DNA of 64,000 bases, from the NCBI RefSeq assembly GCF_030816075.1, contig NZ_JAUSXO010000001.1:558001-622000 (forward strand). The letters are read 5' to 3'. The stretch is from Arthrobacter agilis (GTDB taxonomy: Bacteria > Actinomycetota > Actinomycetes > Actinomycetales > Micrococcaceae). Each line of letters starts with the position of its first letter. Within the stretch, counting starts at the first letter, position 1. The notes under the pieces were generated by a model, which saw only the letters and a program-made list of their open reading frames with translations, made no database searches and was not told where the DNA came from. The translations under genes and the position numbers were made by a program. Positions 26,934 to 39,879 of this stretch are shown in pieces.

Positions 26934-28379
26934 CTACCCATTCGACGTGGCGCTGAACGGAGGTGCCAACCTAGTGCCGTGGGCGTCGTTTAAGCGAGGG
27001 TGCATGTCCGGGAGCGTCAAAGTATATGCCAGCCCAGTGAGAACGAATACGAAAGTAGCGTCGCCAGCCGGCTGAGACAGCAGGAGCGTGATGAAGATAA
27101 GTGCGATAGGCGCAAAGGTTAGGTGTTTCGCGGGATGTCCCAAGCGGGACACGAACAGGGTCCCTGTCACCAGCAAGAAGTAAGGGATGCCGAGTAGCGC
27201 AAGCGCAGCAATAAGGTTGATTGCTGCTTGAGATCCGGCTTCAGCACCTCCGAATGGGTGTTCGGTGAGTGCCGCTAGGCCTAGTCTCATCGCCTCGGTC
27301 CTGTCGCCAAGCGATTCAGCATTTACGGTCTGCTTACTTGCCAGCCCTACAACTGGTGCAGCGACGGCCACCCAAACCGCGATGGCTAGTGCGCTCGTTT
27401 TGAACAAGAACCCGAGGAAGTGGGTGAAGAGGTCTCCGCTCTTCGGCTTACGGGCGAACCAAGCGAGGATCAGGACCACGACGAAAGCTCCAAACCCGGC
27501 GGTGGAGAAAGTGCCGAGAAGGCCGACGAGTAGGACAGCTTGACCAGGCCATCGAGGACGCCCGAGGCGCGGCCAGAGCAGCAGCGCCAATCCTGCGTGT
27601 AGAGCCATCCACCCAGGTTCGCTGCCCAACCCTGTGAACCGGGGCAGGTGAAGATTGGGCAAATTCAGTACACCGATGCTGGGAGTGAACGGGAAGAATA
27701 GTGTTCCGGCCCCAAGGACATTACTGATTGGGAAGGTCGCCAACGGGAGGGCGCCAACCCCGAGCACCGTCCAAGTCACTACGGTCACGGCATACGATGT
27801 GCACAGGGCAAGCATGATCCATACGAAACCGCGTCCAACCATCCGTCTACGCGCTGGATCCGCGAGAACCACGCCGATGGCTGCCACCGTGAGTACCGTC
27901 GTTACGAATCCCTGAAGAATAAGCGTCACCGAGGCGTAGCGACTGAAGATGGCAGCACTGAGCAGTAGCCATACCGTCGTCAGAATCATCCCTACTACAA
28001 TGAACGTATAGCTGCGTGGGATGCGGGTCCTGCCGCGATCAGCAGTAAAGGCAATGAGAGACGCTGCGACACATATCGCTGTTCCCAGAATGGCGTAGCT
28101 CTCGCTCAGTACGTTCGGGCGCATCAATGGGAGCGCTGCGAGGACGAGAGCCGAGGAGAGTGCGTTTGGATTCCTGCTTGCGATCACGAAGAGGACTATC
28201 GTCCCAACGAGGAGCGGAAGTGCCATGGGCTGCTGAGTAGCTGCCGCGGTAGCGGCAGCTACGGCGACACCGGCTACCGCGTAGAGGCCGAGGGTCCCGC
28301 GGGTCATGCGGGGGTCGCGACCTGCATCGTATGCCTGGGTAGGGGTGCTTGCGTCATTTACGTCCCTTGCTAGAGTCAA
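26934..28379 (-). CDS. Wzy-like polymerase / O-antigen ligase family membrane protein
   Basis: Integral membrane protein of 481 residues with about 11-12 hydrophobic helices and one larger outer loop (about residues 215-250: FPFTPSIGVLNLPNLHLPRF, then TGLGSEPGW). The short motif EPGW after the loop and ALTEHPFGG near the C-terminus fit the Wzy/ligase superfamily, which joins repeat units. It would complete the Wzx/Wzy pathway started at 3336-18535. The start is uncertain: TTG at 28379 lacks a ribosome site, and an ATG 24 codons later is possible. It follows the SGNH gene by 37 bases on the same strand. Confidence 0.8.
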   Translation of the reverse strand: MTLARDVNDASTPTQAYDAGRDPRMTRGTLGLYAVAGVAVAAATAAATQQPMALPLLVGTIVLFVIASRNPNALSSALVLAALPLMRPNVLSESYAILGTAICVAASLIAFTADRGRTRIPRSYTFIVVGMILTTVWLLLSAAIFSRYASVTLILQGFVTTVLTVAAIGVVLADPARRRMVGRGFVWIMLALCTSYAVTVVTWTVLGVGALPLATFPISNVLGAGTLFFPFTPSIGVLNLPNLHLPRFTGLGSEPGWMALHAGLALLLWPRLGRPRWPGQAVLLVGLLGTFSTAGFGAFVVVLILAWFARKPKSGDLFTHFLGFLFKTSALAIAVWVAVAAPVVGLASKQTVNAESLGDRTEAMRLGLAALTEHPFGGAEAGSQAAINLIAALALLGIPYFLLVTGTLFVSRLGHPAKHLTFAPIALIFITLLLSQPAGDATFVFVLTGLAYTLTLPDMHPRLNDAHGTRLAPPFSATSNG

Positions 28380-28390
28380 CAGTTTTCAGA

Positions 28391-28408
28391 AGTGGCACTT
28401 AGGCCACT
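28391..28408 (-). terminator. small hairpin between SGNH hydrolase and polymerase genes
   Basis: Inverted repeat AGTGGC-ACTTAG-GCCACT. No T-run follows, so it is more likely a processing or attenuation hairpin inside a transcript than a full terminator. Confidence 0.3.
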
Positions 28409-28416
28409 TGTGCCGA

Positions 28417-29199
28417 CTACGCAGCCGCTTTTAGCTTCGCTGCTAGTGCTTCAAAAATCGTCCGGTGTCCGACGTCGGACGGATGCACGCTATCGTCCGA
28501 GACAAGCTCTGGGGCCCCCTGCAACGGCTGACCAATATCTAAGAAGGTTCCGCCGACGGATTCCACAGAGTCGCGTACAACCTCAGTTAGGTCGGAAATA
28601 GCTGCGGGGGCTACGTCGTCGTCCCATAAGGGGTTCACCGCATAGATGGTCACGTTAGGCAGCGCCGCCCGAAGGCTTGAGTAGAAGTCGCGGACTGAGG
28701 TGTGAACTTGGTCTGGCGACTCCACGCGGAGGTCATTGCGTCCCCCTGCAACGAGGACCATCGTCGGCTTCGCGGCGGCCACCTCGTCGATCATCTCGGG
28801 GTATGAGGGGCAGTAATCGAGACCGCATGCTGCCCGCCCGTTCATTCCCGCTACGAGATAACCAGTTCCCCCGCGAGCGAGGTTTACCTCTTTCCAGCCC
28901 AACTCCCTAGAAAGGAGATAAGTCCAGTTGTTTGCCCCAGATGACGCACCAGCACCAGCGGAGTATGAATCGCCAATGAAAGCTACTACCGGTTCCGGGT
29001 TGGTGGTCTGTTCGAGCGAAGGTATGGGCTTCGGAGTGTAACTACTGGCTTCCGCAACCGCCTGAGCCACCCGTTCTTGCTGCACCAAGTGTAGGGCGCC
29101 AAAAACAAAAGCGACGGCGACGACTCCACATGCTAGCGCGACGGCCTTCAGTCGGCGCGATATCGAGGGACGGCGCTTTTTCTTGCGGACGGACGACAC
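28417..29199 (-). CDS. membrane-anchored SGNH/GDSL hydrolase
   Basis: Predicted extracytoplasmic esterase of 260 residues, often a deacetylase or acyl carrier in surface-glycan loci. A basic cytoplasmic tail (KKKRRP) is followed by one membrane helix (about 15-38) and a catalytic domain with all blocks: FIGDSYSAGAG (nucleophile Ser), ARGGTGY (Gly), GGRNDLR (Asn) and DSVHPSDVGH (Asp-x-x-His). I choose GTG at 29199 because AGGAAG lies 6 bases upstream; the ATG at 29265 would add 22 residues without such support. Together with two acyltransferases nearby it suggests that the polymer carries ester groups. Confidence 0.9.
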   Translation of the reverse strand: MSSVRKKKRRPSISRRLKAVALACGVVAVAFVFGALHLVQQERVAQAVAEASSYTPKPIPSLEQTTNPEPVVAFIGDSYSAGAGASSGANNWTYLLSRELGWKEVNLARGGTGYLVAGMNGRAACGLDYCPSYPEMIDEVAAAKPTMVLVAGGRNDLRVESPDQVHTSVRDFYSSLRAALPNVTIYAVNPLWDDDVAPAAISDLTEVVRDSVESVGGTFLDIGQPLQGAPELVSDDSVHPSDVGHRTIFEALAAKLKAAA

Positions 29200-29680
29200 G
29201 GAAAGCTTCCTAAGGTAGTGAGACCAAAACTGCCCCAATACTAACCGTACGAAAGGGGGTAGCATGCACCGGAACAGCAGGGGCTAGGGTGCGACGTGCC
29301 ACGCCCTTGCAGGGTGCTAAAGGTTCGTGCATGTCTCAGCAGTCCCCTCAGTCAGGACCGGGACATGAAACCAATCTGGGCCGGGCGGCGACGAGAAGGC
29401 ATTTGGATTCACCGTCCGGAATACGTCCTGACCTACAGGACAGGCGCGCGTCGTTGAACCTGATGTAGAACCCGTTTGTTGTCCGCCGTGACGGGTACGG
29501 CCCCGTCCCTCTGGCGCTCGGAGGTACTCGCTCCAGCGCGAGGACTACTTATCCCGGAGCGCGGCCCCACTGCGATAACGCGCCATCGTCGAGTAGTATT
29601 CGGCGAAACGACCCGGTCGACGACGCGACGGTCGGGGCGGATGCCTGGCCTGGCCAGGAAGGCTGGAGGGGGAACTGGCT
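29200..29680. other. divergent intergenic region before the LAL pair
   Basis: No gene recognised. Base composition rises back to core level across it. TAGTAT at 29594-29599 is a possible -10 box for the LAL operon, without a clear -35. Confidence 0.45.
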
Positions 29681-32196
29681 ATGGATCTGCTGACCGACAA
29701 GGGGGGACCCGCCGTCATGAATGGCGACTACACGGGTGCCTGGCCTCTACTGGGGCGCTCCGAGGAGACCACCGCGATCCTGGCGGGGCTCGCCGCGACC
29801 GGCTCGGCCGGCGTGCTGATCGTCGGTGCATCGGGAGTGGGCAAGACGGCGCTCGGCCGCGCGGCGGCAGCGCAGCTGGAGGGCACCACGCAGGTGATCC
29901 TCATTCGTGGCTCGGCCGCCATGACCACCACGCCCTACGGTGCGCTCAGCGTGCTGCTGATGGACGTGGACCCCGCCGACAGCGTCGAATCCCTCCCCAT
30001 GCTGCAGTCGCTCCAGGCGGCCCTGCGGATCCGCGCGCGCAACCGTCCCGTCATCCTCATGGTGGACAACGTCCACCACCTCGACGATCCCTCCGTCCGG
30101 GTGCTGTCCTACCTCGCGGAGGTCGGCGCCGCCCGCCTGCTGGTGGCCTGTGACGGCCCCGCCCCGTCCTCCGCGCGCTTCTTCGATCTCTGGCGCAGCG
30201 GGCGGCTCGTCCGCGTGGACGTGGCCCCGCTGACCTTCGAGCGCACGCGCAGCCTCCTCGGGCAGCTGCTGGGCGCGCCCGTCTCCGGTACCGCCGCCGT
30301 CGAACTGTGGCGGGCTTCCCGCGGCAACCTGCGCTCCCTGCAGGCCGCCGTACGGGGCGATATCGCCCGGGGCGCGCTCACCCGCGACGCCGGAGCGTGG
30401 GTCTGGCACCGGGCCTGGGACGGCATCCCGGTGCAGGGCAACGACGGCGCCCCTACCGCGCTGACGGCCCTGTCCGAGCGCGCCCGGCAGGCACTCGACG
30501 TCGTCGCCGTCGCCGCCCCGGTGCCCCTCGACGCGCTCCTGCCCTCCTGTGGCGCCGAGATCATCGACGAACTCGAGCAGGCGGGGGTGTGCGTGGTCGA
30601 CCCCGAGGCACCGCACGCGGTCACAGTGGTGAACGGGGTGATCGGCGACCGCCTGCGCGGAGCACTGGCCGCCAACCCGCTGCCCGCGTTCCTCGAACGG
30701 CTGAGGGGCCTCGACGACGGCGGCCACCTGCCGGTCCCGGCCCGCCTGAACCTGCTGCGCTGGTTCCTCGACGCCGAGGTCCCGCTGCAGGACGGCTACC
30801 TCCGGGGCGTCGCGCGGGCCGCCAACGACGCCGGCGAGCCGCGGGTCGCACTGCTGGCCGCCGAGCACCTCGCGGACATCGACCCCGCGGACCTCGTGCA
30901 GGTCCGGACGTGCCTGGAGCGGCTCCGGTTCAGCGAGGCGGGCGCCGTCCTCGGCCGGATCCTGACCGGCGACGCGACGCCGTCGGACCCGGCCCGGTCA
31001 GGCGGGTCGGACCCGGTCACCGTCGAGGGGGTCGCCCATGAGGGGCGCTTCCGCGACGTGCTGGACCTCACCGGAGCGGAGGTGCATCGCAACCAGCCGA
31101 AGCCCCTGGACATCGAGAACACCGCGCGGCTCGTCCTGGCCCGGAGCCTCACGGGGACCGGCCCAGGGGCGAAGCGCAGCCTCGCCCGGCTCCACGGCGC
31201 CGGCCTGCCCGTACCCACGGGGACCGCAGGGCGCCTGCTGCAGGAGAGCGGGTTCGCCGCGTTGGTCTACGAGGGCTACCTCCAGGACGCCCTGCTCCTC
31301 ACCGGCGCTCCCACCCTCGCGGCCGGGCAGTGGGAGGACCCCTCGGTCGCGGACACCCTCACCGGGACCGCGCTGGCGGCCCTCGGGCACGGGGAAGCCG
31401 CGCTCGCGGTGATCCTGCCCGCCGTCGAGCAGTTGCGGGTGGACAACCGGAGCGGCCTGCTGCCCCTCGCCGAGGCCGCCGCGGCCTACGCCTCGGCCCT
31501 GCGGGACGGCCAGGACGCCGACCGGCCGGGCACGAAGCACAGCAGGGACTCGGCCTCGGCGGAGCACCTGCCCTGGATGCACCGCTCCATGATCGTGCTC
31601 CTCCACACCCTCGCGGACGCCCTCGTGTCGGACAGCGATGCCGCCGCACGCCGCTTCGTCGTCCTTGCCGCTGCCCAGCGGCAGGCCGGCAATGCCGGCG
31701 CGGAACTGCTGCTGCGGATGCACGCCGTCCGGCTCGGCCAGCAGTCCCAGGCCCCGCTGCTGCTGGACCTCGCACGGGGCATCGACACGCCCCTCGCCCG
31801 GGCCGCCGAGCTCCTGGCGCGCGGCGTCGCCGCCCGGGACCCCCTCATCCTGCTGCAGGCCGCCGAGTCCGCCTTCGGGTTGGGGCACCTGGACCTCGCC
31901 GGGTCCGCGGCCCTGATCTCCATGCGCCTCCACGACGCCGACGACGAGCCGCTGCACTTCATCCGGGCCGAGCAGATCTTCCGGCGCACCAGCGTCCCCC
32001 GCCGGAACGCCAGCGCGCGCCGCATCCTCACCGACCGGGAGCGGGCCTTCGCCCGCATGGCGGCCCGCGGTGCCACGAACAAGGAAGTCGCCGCCGCCCA
32101 TCACCTCTCCGTCCGCACCGTCGAAGGGCACATCCTGAAGGCCATGGCCAAGCTCGGCGTCTCCAGCCGCACCCAGCTCTCCACGGTGTTCACGCA

Positions 32197-32200
<4 letters not shown>
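29681..32200 (+). CDS. LAL-type LuxR family regulator
   Basis: Large regulator of 839 residues. The N-terminal P-loop module has LIVGASGVGKTALGRA (Walker A, about residues 45-60) and VILMVDNVHHLDD (Walker B, about 125). A long helical, TPR-like middle leads to a LuxR head at the C-terminus starting LTDRERAFARMAARGATNKE with [18 protein letters not shown]. The ATG at 29681 has GGAGGGGG about 8 bases upstream. Its stop overlaps the next gene's start (GTGA at 32197-32200), so both LALs are made together. Such proteins act as signal-dependent activators; the inducer is unknown. Confidence 0.93.
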
Positions 32201-36272
<4,072 letters not shown>

Positions 36273-36725
36273 ATGAGCACCGGCCTCGAACAGCTGTACC
36301 AGCAGATCATCCTCGACCACGCGAAGGCGCGGCAAGGCTCCCCGCTGCAGGAGTACGCCGGCGCGGGCCGCGTGGGCGAGTCCCACCAGCTGAACCCGGT
36401 GTGCGGGGACGAGATCACCCTCCGCGCCGGCGTCGCCGACGGCACGGTGGACTCCGTGAGCTGGGACGGCGCGGGCTGCGCCATCTCCATGGCCTCGGCG
36501 TCCGTCCTCACCGACCTCGTGCAGGGACTGCCGCGGGACGAGGTCATCGCCCTCGTGGACGCGTTCCGCGAGGTGCTGCGCTCCCGCGGGCGGATCGAGG
36601 CGGACGAGGAGGTCCTCGGCGACGCCGCCGCGTTCTCCGGCGTCTCCCGGTTCCCCGCGCGGGTCAAGTGCGCCATGCTGGCGTGGGTGGCGCTCGAGGA
36701 GTCGCTGCTCGCCGCCAACGCCTGA
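36273..36725 (+). CDS. sufU: SufU Fe-S assembly sulfur-transfer protein
   Basis: Zinc-dependent sulfur acceptor for SufS, 150 residues. The three conserved Cys are present: Cys44 (NPVCGDE), Cys69 (GAGCAIS) and Cys133 (RVKCAML), with the insertion between the second and third that separates SufU from IscU. It begins right after the sufS stop codon. No other suf genes (sufBCD) occur in the window. Confidence 0.97.
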   Translation: MSTGLEQLYQQIILDHAKARQGSPLQEYAGAGRVGESHQLNPVCGDEITLRAGVADGTVDSVSWDGAGCAISMASASVLTDLVQGLPRDEVIALVDAFREVLRSRGRIEADEEVLGDAAAFSGVSRFPARVKCAMLAWVALEESLLAANA

Positions 36726-36839
36726 CCGCGGCCTGCCGGACCCGGCGGCTGCGCAGCTGTCACACCCGGAACGGTGGCGTGCGCGCCGTCATCCTGCGTC
36801 TCACGGAGCCGGTGCGGGTCCATCGACCGGGGCCGGTGC

Positions 36840-36845
36840 CATACT
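36840..36845 (+). promoter_or_regulatory. leaderless-type -10 box of the M23 peptidase gene
   Basis: CATACT ends 6 bases before the ATG at 36852, and no ribosome site is present. This geometry would place the transcript start at the start codon. The -35 region is weak. Confidence 0.4.
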
Positions 36846-36851
36846 CGTCGC

Positions 36852-38087
36852 ATGCGTGGCACTCCAGCCCTCGTTCCCCTCGCAGTACCCCTCGCAGCAG
36901 CAGCCCTGCTGCTGGCTGGAAGCTCCGCCTCCATACCCCCGCAGGTCGCCGCGCCCACCCCCGTCTCCGTGGCGGCGGTCGCGCCCCAGGAGGACATCAC
37001 GCCGGTGATCGGGCAGGTGCTGAGCACTCCGCGGGCGGTGCCGACGACGGACGGCCGCGTGCACATCGCCTACGAGGTGCACCTGAGCAACGTCAGCGAT
37101 CAGACCGCGACCGTCGAGTCCGTCGACGTGCTCGACGAGAGCGGCTCCTCCCTCGAGCGCCTCGACGGCGACGACGTCGTCCCGTGGATGCGGGTATCCG
37201 GCGCCACCGCGCCGGGCCGGGTGCTCGGGCCCGGACAGGGCGCACTCCTCTGGCTGGACGTCGTCGTCGACCCGGGAGGCGCGCTGCCGGCATCGCTGCA
37301 CCACGACGTCACCTTCGGGCTCGACCCCGGCGCCCCGCCGATCATCCCGAACCGGCTGACCTCGCGGTTGGCCCCCACGGAGGTGGACGCCGCGCCGGCC
37401 GCGGTCATCAGCCCGCCCCTGGAGGGCGCAGGCTGGCTCAACGGGAACAGCTGCTGCGAGGTGACCCCGCACCGCGGCTCCGTCATCCCGCTCAACGGGG
37501 CGCTGCATGCGCCCGAACGGTATGCCATCGACTACGTCCGGCTCGATGACAAGGGCTTCTTCCGCACCGGTCCGGCCGACCAGCTGGGCAGCTACCCGTA
37601 CTTCGGCGCGGACATCCTCGCCGTGGGCGACGGCCCGATCGTGTCGATGCGGTCCGATCTGCCCGAACAGACCCCCGGCGCCGATCCCAGCGGCCTGCCG
37701 CTGGACGAGTACGGCGGGAACCACATCGTGCAGGACCTCGGCGACGGCGTGTACGCGTTCTACGCCCACCTGCAGCCGGGCAACCCGCTCGGGCTCGAGG
37801 TCGGCCGGCAGCTCGAGGCGGGCGAGAGAATCGGCCTGCTCGGCAACAGCGGGAACTCGGACGCACCGCACCTGCACTTCCAGCTCATGGATTCGCCCAG
37901 CCCGCTCGGGTCCAACGGGCTCCCGTTCGTCTACGACTCCTTCGCGCTCGCGGGGGAGGTGTCGCCCGAGGACCTGCTGGCGGCCGTCGCCGCGGGTGGA
38001 CCGTTCACGCTCGACACGACGGACGCCGGCCCTGCCGAGGACCTGTACCCGATCTGGCTGGCCGTCAGCGACTACCCGTCGCCCTAG
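36852..38087 (+). CDS. secreted M23-family metallopeptidase
   Basis: Predicted exported LytM-type peptidase of 411 residues acting on peptidoglycan cross-links or acting as a regulator of such enzymes. Residues 1-28 are a signal peptide (LVPLAVPLAAAALLLAGSSA). An Ig-like region of about 150 residues follows, then the peptidase fold: HAPERYAIDYVRL (first zinc ligands His and Asp), YAFYAHLQPGN and APHLHFQLMD (HxH motif). The ATG at 36852 is chosen because the signal peptide starts there; the frame extends 26 codons upstream without support. Convergent with the sensor kinase. Confidence 0.9.
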   Translation: MRGTPALVPLAVPLAAAALLLAGSSASIPPQVAAPTPVSVAAVAPQEDITPVIGQVLSTPRAVPTTDGRVHIAYEVHLSNVSDQTATVESVDVLDESGSSLERLDGDDVVPWMRVSGATAPGRVLGPGQGALLWLDVVVDPGGALPASLHHDVTFGLDPGAPPIIPNRLTSRLAPTEVDAAPAAVISPPLEGAGWLNGNSCCEVTPHRGSVIPLNGALHAPERYAIDYVRLDDKGFFRTGPADQLGSYPYFGADILAVGDGPIVSMRSDLPEQTPGADPSGLPLDEYGGNHIVQDLGDGVYAFYAHLQPGNPLGLEVGRQLEAGERIGLLGNSGNSDAPHLHFQLMDSPSPLGSNGLPFVYDSFALAGEVSPEDLLAAVAAGGPFTLDTTDAGPAEDLYPIWLAVSDYPSP

Positions 38088-38110
38088 CGGTGACCCGCAG
38101 GACTGCCCTT

Positions 38111-39766
38111 CTACGCGGCGCGTGGGGGCTGCGGGATCAGGATGGTGAAGCAGGTGCCCTTGCCGCGCTCGCTCGTCACGGTGATGGACCCGCGGTGCTC
38201 GGCCACGATGGTCCTGGTGATCAGCAGCCCCAGCCCGACGCCGGGCACCGCCGTCGTGCGGACCGACGGCGAGCGGAAGAAGCGGTCGAAGATCTGGTGC
38301 AGGTCCTCCGTCTCGATCCCGATCCCCGTGTCCGCCACCTCGATGACCAGGCCGTCGTCGCGCCGGCGGGCATCCAGGGTGATGCTGCCACCCCTCCGGT
38401 TGTACTTGACGGCGTTGGTGAGCAGATTGTCGACGGCCTGCCCGAGGCGCACCGGGTCCACCACGGCGGGCAGGGACGACGGCGCCCGGTTCACCAGCCG
38501 CAGCCCCGCCCGCTCGGCCCGGACCCGCCCCGACGACGCCGCTTCCGCCAGGATCCGGCCCGCGTCCGTGGGGACCGGGTTCACCCGGAAGGACCCGGCG
38601 TTGATGGCGAGCAGGTCCTCGACGAGCCGCTCGAGCCGCACCGCGTTGCGCCGCGCCACCTCGAGGTAGCCGGCGACGCCGTCCGGCAGGTCCTCGTGGC
38701 GTTCGAGGGTCAGCTCGAGGTACCCGAGGATGGACGTCAGCGGTGTCCGGAACTCGTGCGAGACATTCGAGAGGAAATCGTCCTTGGCCTGCAGCGCGAG
38801 GACCAGTTCGGTCACGTCGTGGAAGGAGACGACCGTCCCGGTGAAGGTGCCGTCGTCGTCGTGCATGGCGTGGGAGGCGATACTCAGCGCGCGCTGGGAG
38901 CGCCCGGTGCCCACCCAGACCTGCTCGGCGTCGAGCTCCTCGCCGCGGATCGCCCGGGCCACGGGACGCTCCTCGGGCGGGACGGGCGTGATCCTGTCGG
39001 GGCCGAAGACCAGCAGCTCGGCCTCGTTCGGATCGTCGTTGCCGGGAGGCGCGGCGGCTGCATGGCCCTCCCGCTGCCGTGCGTTCATGAGGATGTCGTT
39101 GCCGTCCGCGTCGATCGCCAGGAGCCCCACGCTGACCGTGTCGAGGACGGTGCCGAGCAGGCGCTCGCGGGCACGGCCCGATTCCACGCTCTCGCGCAGC
39201 GCCGCCTGCGACGCCCTCAGCGCCTCCTGGCGCTGCCGGTTGTCCCGGGTGATCTCGCTGACGAACCAGGCGAGGCCGGTGAGCATCACGGGCAGCAGGA
39301 TCGGGTCGATCAGGGCGTCGAAGGTCGGGTCGGCGAGGAGCACGAGCGGGAGCCAGACCACCGTGAGCGTCGCGACCGCCGCGATGGCCACGGCGGCGCC
39401 CGTGCCGACCCGGGAGGCCGCGATCCAGACGACGGGGAAGGCTGCCAGCAGTCCGATGCTGGGGAGGCTCTCGCCCGCCGCGGCGCGGGAGAGCCCGATG
39501 GCGACGAAGTCCACCAGGGGTACGAGGATCACCCAGCGGGTGGGGATCCGCGACCACGGCACGGTGCAGCACACGGCCAGGACGAGGAGGTTCAGCGCCC
39601 ACCCGGCGACGAAGACGGGGATCGACAGGAGCTCGTCACGCTCGGCGAGGCCGTGCAGCGTCGCGAGGGTGAACGCGATCGAGAGCGCGAGCTCGCTGTA
39701 GATGATCCGGCGCCGGTGCCGGGAGCGCCGGGCACCCCGACCCGTTTCCATCAGGCTTCCCGTCAT
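38111..39766 (-). CDS. membrane sensor histidine kinase with PAS domain
   Basis: Signal-sensing kinase of 551 residues. About six N-terminal membrane helices (residues 22-165), a short coiled coil, a PAS-like domain (LGTVLDTVSVGLLAIDADGN), then HisKA with the phosphorylated His337 in NVSHEFRTPLTSILGYL, and HATPase_c with N box NLLTNAVKYN, G1 box VADTGIGI, F box FDRFFRS and G2 box VPGVGLGL. GGGAGG precedes the ATG by 7 bases. No response regulator gene is adjacent, so it is an orphan kinase. It is divergent from nhaA, with only about 110 bases between them; a shared control region is possible. Confidence 0.93.
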   Translation of the reverse strand: MTGSLMETGRGARRSRHRRRIIYSELALSIAFTLATLHGLAERDELLSIPVFVAGWALNLLVLAVCCTVPWSRIPTRWVILVPLVDFVAIGLSRAAAGESLPSIGLLAAFPVVWIAASRVGTGAAVAIAAVATLTVVWLPLVLLADPTFDALIDPILLPVMLTGLAWFVSEITRDNRQRQEALRASQAALRESVESGRARERLLGTVLDTVSVGLLAIDADGNDILMNARQREGHAAAAPPGNDDPNEAELLVFGPDRITPVPPEERPVARAIRGEELDAEQVWVGTGRSQRALSIASHAMHDDDGTFTGTVVSFHDVTELVLALQAKDDFLSNVSHEFRTPLTSILGYLELTLERHEDLPDGVAGYLEVARRNAVRLERLVEDLLAINAGSFRVNPVPTDAGRILAEAASSGRVRAERAGLRLVNRAPSSLPAVVDPVRLGQAVDNLLTNAVKYNRRGGSITLDARRRDDGLVIEVADTGIGIETEDLHQIFDRFFRSPSVRTTAVPGVGLGLLITRTIVAEHRGSITVTSERGKGTCFTILIPQPPRAA

Positions 39767-39807
39767 CGCTGCACCTCCCGCATGCCCATGGGAGGATCCT
39801 AGGCCGG

Positions 39808-39813
39808 TAGACT
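39808..39813 (+). promoter_or_regulatory. -10 box of nhaA
   Basis: TAGACT in the setting GGTAGACTGGA. Transcription would start near 39820, giving a leader of about 60 bases that contains an 8-bp hairpin GGTCGGCA/TGCCGACC (39838-39860). The same GTAGACTGGA string occurs before the Ser/Thr kinase gene. Confidence 0.5.
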
Positions 39814-39879
39814 GGACAGAGGTGAGCCGGGAAGTCTGGTCGGCAGTTCCTTTGCCGACCCATCCTTGAGGACACCTTC

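Noticed and set aside
31330..32196. N-terminal extension of the third LAL protein
   Set aside because: The open frame upstream of GTG 32197 overlaps the second LAL gene and reads as Arg/Pro-rich shadow sequence; the GTGA overlap gives a natural start.
36801..39602. Minus-strand frame of 933 codons
   Set aside because: Covers the M23 peptidase and sensor kinase genes; product is Arg/Gly/Pro-rich without domains.
38090..39802. Plus-strand frame of 570 codons
   Set aside because: Antisense to the histidine kinase, which has all H, N, G1, F and G2 boxes.
39814..39879. Possible ion riboswitch in the nhaA leader
   Set aside because: Only one 8-bp hairpin is present and no known sodium or pH riboswitch consensus could be matched.
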